From Parvimonas sp. (GTDB lineage Bacteria > Bacillota > Clostridia > Tissierellales > Peptoniphilaceae): a DNA stretch of 26,776 bases. The translations under genes were made by a program, and so were the position numbers. The stretch is taken from positions 1 to 26,776 of the forward strand of contig JALEHY010000014.1 of NCBI GenBank assembly GCA_022770425.1, given 5' to 3'. Under the pieces are notes generated by a model. It had not been told where the DNA came from, ran no database searches, and worked only from the letters and a program-made list of their open reading frames with translations. Positions 22,038 to 26,776 of this stretch are shown here, one piece after another (position 1 is the first letter of the stretch; each line of letters begins with the position of its first letter).

Positions 22038-22804
22038 TTATATATCAATAAAAGAAAACATAAAATTATTTTCTATATTAAATCTAATTATTTTATCTTA
22101 TATTTATAGAAATAGTTATTTTGTTATATTTTGTATTACTTGGTGTTTAAATTTGGTTATAATTGGTAATGCTAGACGGTTTAAATGAAAAAATAAAATA
22201 TTTTATTTTTTGAGAATGAGTTTATATTTTACCCCTTATAGTATTCCATATATTATTGGTTATAGAGCTAATTTTAATATAGACTATTTTCTTGTATATT
22301 CAATAATAATTATTTTTCTTTTCTTTTCTTTTCTTGGCTGTTTTTAAATAGGAATATAATAAAAATAATGTTATCAGAACAAGTTGTTTATGATACAAAA
22401 AAAGGACAAAAGTTTGAATTGCTTTTATTGATATATAATTTTGTAGGCGCATCATTATGTGAAGAATTATATTTTAGATGTTTTATATTGCCTTTTGGTA
22501 ATAGAGTATTTATGATTTCTTTTTTAACATTGTTAAATTCAGTTTATTTTGTTTTAGCTCACTATTTATTACCTTGGAGCCAAGAATTTAAAAAGAAGGT
22601 CATTTAAACCAATTGATTTTTTCTATTATAAATTCTATAATATTCATTTCATCTAAATCTATTTTTTATTGTATAGCTCTACATTTTCTTATTAATAGTA
22701 TATCTATTTTACGAATTTTTAAGGAGTACGAAAGACATTATATTAATCCAAATAAGTACTATTTTAGTAATAGAAAAAAGTATTATGAAGAATTAGAACT
22801 TTAA
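22027..22804 (+). pseudogene. CPBP (CAAX-type) intramembrane protease, broken by three lesions
   Basis: The ATG at 22027 overlaps the PqqD-like stop. The frame runs 53 codons to TGA at 22186-22188 and continues in the same frame as membrane-helix sequence to TAA at 22345. It jumps frame in a (TTTTC)4 tract (22314-22333), continues to 22607, and jumps again near the A-run at about 22590-22600 before ending at 22804. The repaired length is about 259 residues, normal for CPBP. The family motifs are spread over the pieces: motif 1 'CEELYFRCF' (EExxxR), motif 2 'YFVLAHYLL' and motif 3 'ALHFLINS'. Working members cleave leader peptides or confer immunity in bacteriocin clusters. Here it is probably inactive, unless the lesions are assembly errors. 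Confidence 0.78.
22314..22333 (+). repeat. Pentanucleotide repeat (TTTTC)4 within the CPBP gene
   Basis: Four tandem TTTTC units. Removing one unit (or adding two) would join the upstream membrane-helix frame to the downstream frame carrying the EExxxR motif, so slippage here is the likely cause of this frameshift. Confidence 0.8.
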
Positions 22805-22975
22805 TTTTATATAATTTAGAATATTTTTATTGGTTATAATGTATAATGAAAATATTATTTTTTATAAATAAATTTAAAATCTTTTTAGAATAAAAATATA
22901 TAATATAAATATTGGTTATATATAGTAATTATTTATATTGTATTGTAAAAGTTTAGAAAGGAGTAATAAAATAAT

Positions 22976-23764
22976 TTGAAAAATATAATATCAATAAAAA
23001 ATTTAACGAGAATTTATAATATAAAGGAAGGGTTGTTAAAACAAGAAAAAAAGGTAGTTAATGCTGTAAATGATATTTCTTTTGAAGTACAAAAAGGAGA
23101 AATTTTTGGCCTTTTAGGACCAAATGGGGCTGGGAAAACTACAATTATTAAGGTTATGACTACGTTGTTAGCGCCTTCATCAGGTGAAGTTAAGATTTTA
23201 GGATATGATTCTTTTGGTGAAGAAAAGTATATCAGACCTAGAATAAATTTTATTTTTGGTGGTGAAAGGAGTTTATACTGGAGATTAAGCGCTAAAGATA
23301 ATTTGCAGTTTTTTTGCGACCAGTATTTAGTTCCTAAGTATAAGCAAAGTCAAATAATAGATACTTTATTAGATAGAGTTGGCTTATTAGAAGAAAAAAA
23401 TAGAAAAGTTGAAAATTTTTCAAAGGGAATGAAACAAAGACTACAAATTGCTAGATCTCTTATAAATGATCCGGAAATTATATTTTTAGATGAACCTAGT
23501 ATTGGATTAGACCCAGTAGGCGCTAGGGATTTAAAGAAAATAGTCAGACAGTTATCTGACAGTGGAAAAACAGTCGTACTTACAACTCATTATATGCCTG
23601 AAGCTGAGGAATTATGTGATAGAATAGCAATAATTGATAAGGGTAAACTTGTAGAAGTAGAAAGCACTAAAAAATTAAAAGAAAAATATAGTGCTATTTA
23701 TGGAAAAGATTTAAGCTTAGAAGAAATTTATATTAAAATTGTTGAAGGTGATAAAAATGATTAA
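22976..23764 (+). CDS. ABC-2 exporter ATPase subunit
   Basis: A 262-residue protein. The start is TTG 22976, with GAAAGGAG at 22957-22964 about 11 bases upstream; no ATG fits better. Walker A 'GPNGAGKTT' (Lys54), Q-loop region 'FGGERSLYWRL', signature 'FSKGMKQRL' (the DrrA-type variant), Walker B 'IIFLDEPSIGLDP', H-loop 'TTHYMPEAEEL'. It powers the two permeases that follow with overlapping starts, making one exporter of drug, polysaccharide or peptide. After the 171-base gap it follows the PqqD-like and CPBP genes, so a modified peptide is the likely cargo. The upstream gap carries an 11-bp direct repeat TATTGGTTATA (22828 and 22910). Confidence 0.9.
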   Translation: MKNIISIKNLTRIYNIKEGLLKQEKKVVNAVNDISFEVQKGEIFGLLGPNGAGKTTIIKVMTTLLAPSSGEVKILGYDSFGEEKYIRPRINFIFGGERSLYWRLSAKDNLQFFCDQYLVPKYKQSQIIDTLLDRVGLLEEKNRKVENFSKGMKQRLQIARSLINDPEIIFLDEPSIGLDPVGARDLKKIVRQLSDSGKTVVLTTHYMPEAEELCDRIAIIDKGKLVEVESTKKLKEKYSAIYGKDLSLEEIYIKIVEGDKND

Positions 23765-24527
23765 ATTTAGAGCAATGATATCATCAGCTAAAATACAGTA
23801 TTATAGTTCTATGGGTAGGAGTATGTTTAAATTTTGTGTTATCGTTCAACCTATTTTAATGGGATTGTTTTTAGGTATGATATATATGAATTCATCAGAT
23901 TTGGATTTTACAACTTATGCATTAATAGGTAGTGGAATATCGACTTTTTGGTCTAGTATTTGTTTTTCATCAGCTAGTGATATTCAAAGAGAGCGTTGGT
24001 ATGGAACATTAGAAAATATATATGTAGCACCAATAGGTTTTACTTGGATTATATTTGGCAAGATTATAGGTAATTCTATTGCTGGTGTTTTGAGTATTCT
24101 TATAAGCTTTACTACGGTTTTTATAGTATATGGGAGACCACTTGTTGTAGAGTACCCTTTTTATTTTATTATGTCTATATTAATGTTGATTATGTGTTTT
24201 ATGGTGGTTGGTTTTTTCATGGCTAGTTTTTTTACTTTGTCAAGAAATTCAAGAATACTTATGAACTTTTTGGAATATCCTATATTTATTTTATGCGGAT
24301 TTTTATTTCCGATAGATTTATTGCCTGAATATTTACAATGGTTTTCATATATTTTAGCTCCTACTTGGGCAATGAAATGCATAAGATTTTCTGTAACGGG
24401 CAAAGGAAGTATATGGTCACTTGTTATATTAGTAGCGATTACAGGAGCTTTGTTTTTACTAGCACAGTTAGTATATAAAGAAATTGATAAAAAATGTAGA
24501 ATAGATGCGACATTAGGAGTGTATTAA
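23757..24527 (+). CDS. ABC-2 type permease 1
   Basis: A 256-residue protein. I choose ATG 23757 (GAAGGTG at 23744-23750; the start overlaps the ATPase stop) over a TTG 18 bases earlier. Six hydrophobic helices are visible (about 26-45, 55-75, 100-125, 135-160, 170-190 and 220-245), with the amphipathic segment 'ERWYGTLENIYVAPIGF' that is characteristic of ABC-2 permeases (E-x-GTLE). It forms a heterodimer with the next gene product. The genes are tightly packed and translationally coupled. There is no lesion, unlike the protease upstream, so the exporter may still be under selection. Confidence 0.88.
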   Translation: MIKFRAMISSAKIQYYSSMGRSMFKFCVIVQPILMGLFLGMIYMNSSDLDFTTYALIGSGISTFWSSICFSSASDIQRERWYGTLENIYVAPIGFTWIIFGKIIGNSIAGVLSILISFTTVFIVYGRPLVVEYPFYFIMSILMLIMCFMVVGFFMASFFTLSRNSRILMNFLEYPIFILCGFLFPIDLLPEYLQWFSYILAPTWAMKCIRFSVTGKGSIWSLVILVAITGALFLLAQLVYKEIDKKCRIDATLGVY

Positions 24528-25312
24528 TGGAAACTTTTCAAAGATTGTTTAGAAATGCTGCCTTTACATATAAAATTAGATTTGGTGCAATTAATTGGAA
24601 GGCATATATATTATTTACATTGATTACCCCAGTAATGCAAATGTTTTGTTTTGCCTTATTAGCAAGATATGCAAATGGAGGGAATATTGACTATTGGTTT
24701 ATTGGGAATGCTTTAGTTTTAACTTATATGAGTAGTTTATTTGGTATGGGAACTCAATTTTCAAATGAGAGAGAAATCGGAACTTTAATTTTGATTATTG
24801 CATCACCTGAATCAAAAATAGCAACATTTTTACCACGAACTATTATGTTTACAATAGAAGGTTGCTTAAATGTAATAGTGGGTTATGCTTTTGGTTTTTT
24901 GGCTTTTGGCTTTAATATTTCAACAGGACAGTTTTTATCATTATTAGTATTATGTTTCGTTGCAAGTTTTGTTGCAGCTGGATTTGGTGTAATGATTTCA
25001 TCTCTTGCGTTATTAACAAGAGACTTAAATTTATTATTAAATGTTTCGTCTATGGTTTTATTAGGACTTACGGGTGCGAATTTTTCTTTGGAACGTTTAC
25101 CTCAGTTTTTACAATTTTTACCTAAAATATTGCCATTAACTAGAAGTATAAAAATATCACATTATATAATGAAAGGGGAAACCTTAATGAGTCATAGTTA
25201 TTTGATATTTGGTGAAATTTTTATGGGGTTATTACTTATGATATTAGGAATGTTACTATTTAAATTTATAGAAAAAAAAGCCATAAAAAAAGGCACATTA
25301 GATTTAATTTGA
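24527..25312 (+). CDS. ABC-2 type permease 2
   Basis: A 261-residue protein. ATG 24527 overlaps the TAA of permease 1 by one base; AGGAGTG lies at 24515-24521. It has six hydrophobic helices and the conserved 'SNEREIGTLILIIASPESK' segment after helix 2, the counterpart of the motif in permease 1. The N-terminus 'RNAAFTYKIRFGAINWKAYI' is the usual basic amphipathic entry. It is the partner half of the exporter. The operon ends about 90 bases later at a terminator. Confidence 0.88.
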   Translation: METFQRLFRNAAFTYKIRFGAINWKAYILFTLITPVMQMFCFALLARYANGGNIDYWFIGNALVLTYMSSLFGMGTQFSNEREIGTLILIIASPESKIATFLPRTIMFTIEGCLNVIVGYAFGFLAFGFNISTGQFLSLLVLCFVASFVAAGFGVMISSLALLTRDLNLLLNVSSMVLLGLTGANFSLERLPQFLQFLPKILPLTRSIKISHYIMKGETLMSHSYLIFGEIFMGLLLMILGMLLFKFIEKKAIKKGTLDLI

Positions 25313-25403
25313 TATTTTAGTATATATTTATACTGAATACTTACTATATATAGAGACTTTAGAGTGTTTTGGAATGATTTATATAATTTTAGGTTTAACT
25401 ATT

Positions 25404-25437
25404 AAGATTGGGGAGTAAAGTTCCTCAACCTTTTTTT
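25404..25437 (+). terminator. Rho-independent terminator of the exporter operon
   Basis: AAGATTGGGGA / TCCTCAACCTT (one mismatch, one G-T pair), loop GTAAAGT, then a T7 run. Confidence 0.75.
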
Positions 25438-26010
25438 GTTTAAAAAATAGCAAGTTAATGATATCATAAATTTAATAAATTAAAAATTGTCAATATCAAA
25501 ATTTATTAAAAAGATAAAAAATGTATTACGATTGTAGTGTTCTATTTGAGAGTAAACACAATAAGATATAAACACTAATAAGAATAGAGATATATTTGTA
25601 GAAGTTATAAGGTGGTTAGATAAATTTTTTTAATTTATTTTAAATGTTATATTAATTGATGTTCTTTATAAATAAATTTTAGGATAATAAATAGGTGAAT
25701 AAGATTTGTAAGCCAATAAAAATAGGAGTTTAAATTGATTTTATAATAATGAAGAATTGAGCGACTCATATTTTTGAGTGAATTTAGTAATATTAATTCT
25801 TTTGAAATAATATTGTATCAAAAGTCTTTTAAATAACAATTAAACTAATTGCTTGTTTTCGAAATATAGAATGTATTAATGGAGGTTATAATAGAAATGG
25901 ATGGGATTTGTTATAATGTATGTAAAGGTATGTATATAATTACTAAAGTCAATTTAACTTTTTACTTGTAAAACAAATTTATATAAAAATCATATATATC
26001 TAATAATCCG

Positions 26011-26049
26011 AGGACTTGACATTTTAAAATGTCGCAGTCCTACTTTTTT
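26011..26049 (+). terminator. Rho-independent terminator upstream of the sigma-like gene
   Basis: AGGACT + GACATTTT pairs with AAAATGTC + AGTCCT, with a small internal bulge, then T6. It implies a transcript ending here. Confidence 0.75.
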
Positions 26050-26094
26050 ATGTTCAAAAATCAAAGAAATGAATAAAAAAAGGAGGACCAAAGG

Positions 26095-26502
26095 ATTTCA
26101 GATAATGATAAAGAAAAATATATTTATGTTAAGGGTAAAAAAATATATGTACCTGATGAAGTGTATAGAGCATATAAAAAGGAAATTAATCATGAAGCTC
26201 ATTTGAAGAGATTAGATAGAAAGCATGGTGTATTTCATTTTGGAGATTTTAATACAAGTGTTGTAGATATTGTGGATAAGAGTGTTGATGTTGAAAAAAT
26301 TATTGAAACAAAAATGCTACTAGAAGATCTTCATCATGCATTAAACAATTTAAATGAGGAAGAGAGAAACCTAATCAAATTACTGTATTTTGAGGATAAG
26401 ACTCTCACAGAAGTTGCAAAACAAGGTGATACAAATCCAATGAAAATCAGCAGGCTAAGAAACAAAATTTTAGAGAAGTTGAGAAAACTTATGGATAAGT
26501 AA
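26095..26502 (+). CDS. Sigma-70 region 4-like regulator of a mobile element (ATT start)
   Basis: The coding pattern extends upstream of the first GTG (26161): residues 'SDNDKEKYIYVKGKKIYVP' precede it in frame. Back to the in-frame TAA at 26074 there is no ATG, GTG or TTG. AGGAGG at 26081-26086 is placed eight bases before ATT 26095, so ATT is the likely start, giving 135 residues. The N-terminal 'YIYVKGKKIYVPDEVYRAYKKEINHE' and the 'HFGDF' middle match the small sigma-like proteins found before the recombinase gene in many Firmicute mobilizable and conjugative elements. The C-terminal 'LNEEERNLIKLLYFEDKTLTEVAK' and 'MKISRLRNKILEKLRKL' form a region-4 helix-turn-helix. It probably controls element genes. 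A terminator follows. Confidence 0.75.
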   Translation: MSDNDKEKYIYVKGKKIYVPDEVYRAYKKEINHEAHLKRLDRKHGVFHFGDFNTSVVDIVDKSVDVEKIIETKMLLEDLHHALNNLNEEERNLIKLLYFEDKTLTEVAKQGDTNPMKISRLRNKILEKLRKLMDK

Positions 26503-26508
26503 ATTGAG

Positions 26509-26545
26509 TAGAGGACAAGAGAAATAACTCTGTCCTCTATTTTAT
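26509..26545 (+). terminator. Rho-independent terminator after the sigma-like gene
   Basis: TAGAGGACA / TGTCCTCTA with an inner AGAG / CTCT pairing, followed by TTTTATT. Confidence 0.8.
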
Positions 26546-26599
26546 TAAAAAAATTTTTTCAAAAACATTCAAAAAAGTGTTAAAAGCAGTCTTGAAAGT

Positions 26600-26776
26600 A
26601 AGGTTTATATATAGAGGGACTTTTATACCTCGTTATATATAGATTTGATCTTTGACAACTGAATAGACCAAGACAAGACGTTAACCGCTAGTAGAGCAAT
26701 TTACGAACTTACGCCAAGATAAACCTGATAGGAAAAATTGGTTTAAATGAATACCTACATTTGTAGAGGATATAAG
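26600..26776 (+). promoter_or_regulatory. Leader of a gene that begins beyond the window
   Basis: A hairpin with TATATATA arms (about 26609-26644) is followed by 'TTTGACAACTGAATAG' and 'TTTACGAACTTACGCCAAGA', and at the very end by a purine-rich GAGGATATAAG. From memory, leaders of this form precede recombinase or relaxase genes in Firmicute mobile elements. No coding sequence is visible here; the next start codon is probably just past 26776. Confidence 0.45.

Larger units (their letters stand above)
25313..26094. other. Non-coding stretch between exporter and sigma-like gene
   Basis: Very AT-rich, without any long frame. It contains the exporter terminator (25404-25437), a small hairpin ACTCA / TGAGT near 25765-25780, a possible mini-ORF at 25896-25970 and a second terminator (26011-26049). 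I see no further gene; the middle (25440-25880) shows only decayed or structureless sequence. Confidence 0.5.

Noticed and set aside
22186..22188. TGA read as tryptophan (recoding) in the CPBP gene
   Set aside because: The nucleotidyltransferase just upstream uses TGA as its true stop, and all tryptophans in intact genes of the window are TGG. Two further frameshifts show simple decay.
24161..24403. Open frame of 80 codons on the - strand inside permease 1
   Set aside because: It lies wholly inside a clear permease gene, has no ribosome site and shows no domain; it is a shadow frame. The same holds for the other antisense frames inside the U32, ABC-F, gdh, glnN and pyrG genes.
1..26776. CRISPR arrays, rRNA or tRNA genes
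   Set aside because: No regularly spaced repeats and no rRNA or tRNA signatures were seen on either strand.

Overview
The window looks like a low-GC (roughly 30% GC) Gram-positive anaerobe of the Firmicutes. A Tissierellia/Peptoniphilaceae-type genome such as Parvimonas or a relative is my best guess. This rests on the A/T-rich codons, strong Shine-Dalgarno (SD) sites, and the mix of type III glutamine synthetase, Rex, long U32 protein and NAD-type glutamate dehydrogenase. The species is an inference; there is no rRNA here to check it.

Region 1 (1-6190) is the right end of a siphophage-like prophage, transcribed on the + strand. It holds the C-terminal part of a tail/minor structural protein, a DUF859-type tail protein, a coiled-coil protein with carbohydrate-binding-like repeats, a small membrane protein, an r1t-like holin, a small coiled-coil phage protein and a cysteine-dependent endolysin with a two-repeat wall-binding tail. 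A bidirectional terminator separates these from a convergent lipoprotein gene with its own near-consensus promoter, which looks like a phage moron. Between it and the next host gene lies a 350-bp stretch packed with inverted repeats (6306-6517). It ends in an almost perfect four-way cloverleaf fold of unknown class.

Region 2 (6556-19575) is host chromosome: a long U32 (RlhA-like) protein; a small cluster of a frameshifted secreted protein, a lipoprotein and a membrane protein, flanked by a 22-bp degenerate direct repeat; the redox repressor Rex; a Wzy/O-antigen-ligase-type membrane protein; an ABC-F translation factor; glutamate dehydrogenase; type III glutamine synthetase behind a strong attenuator-like hairpin; and CTP synthase. 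The last four lie close together in one direction and join ammonia assimilation to glutamine-dependent CTP synthesis.

Region 3 (about 19576-26776) is accessory DNA and seems to be a decayed mobilizable element. It starts on the - strand with a truncated relaxase and a mobC gene with a nonsense codon. It ends on the + strand with a sigma-70 region-4-like regulator that appears to use an ATT start codon, followed by a long leader for a gene just beyond the window. Between them is a very AT-rich cargo cluster: nucleotidyltransferase, PqqD-like recognition protein, CPBP (CAAX-type) membrane protease broken by three lesions, and an ABC exporter made of one ATPase and two ABC-2 permeases. It resembles the maturation and export part of a RiPP (ribosomal peptide) system without a recognisable radical-SAM enzyme or precursor. 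This is the best candidate in the window for an undescribed system.
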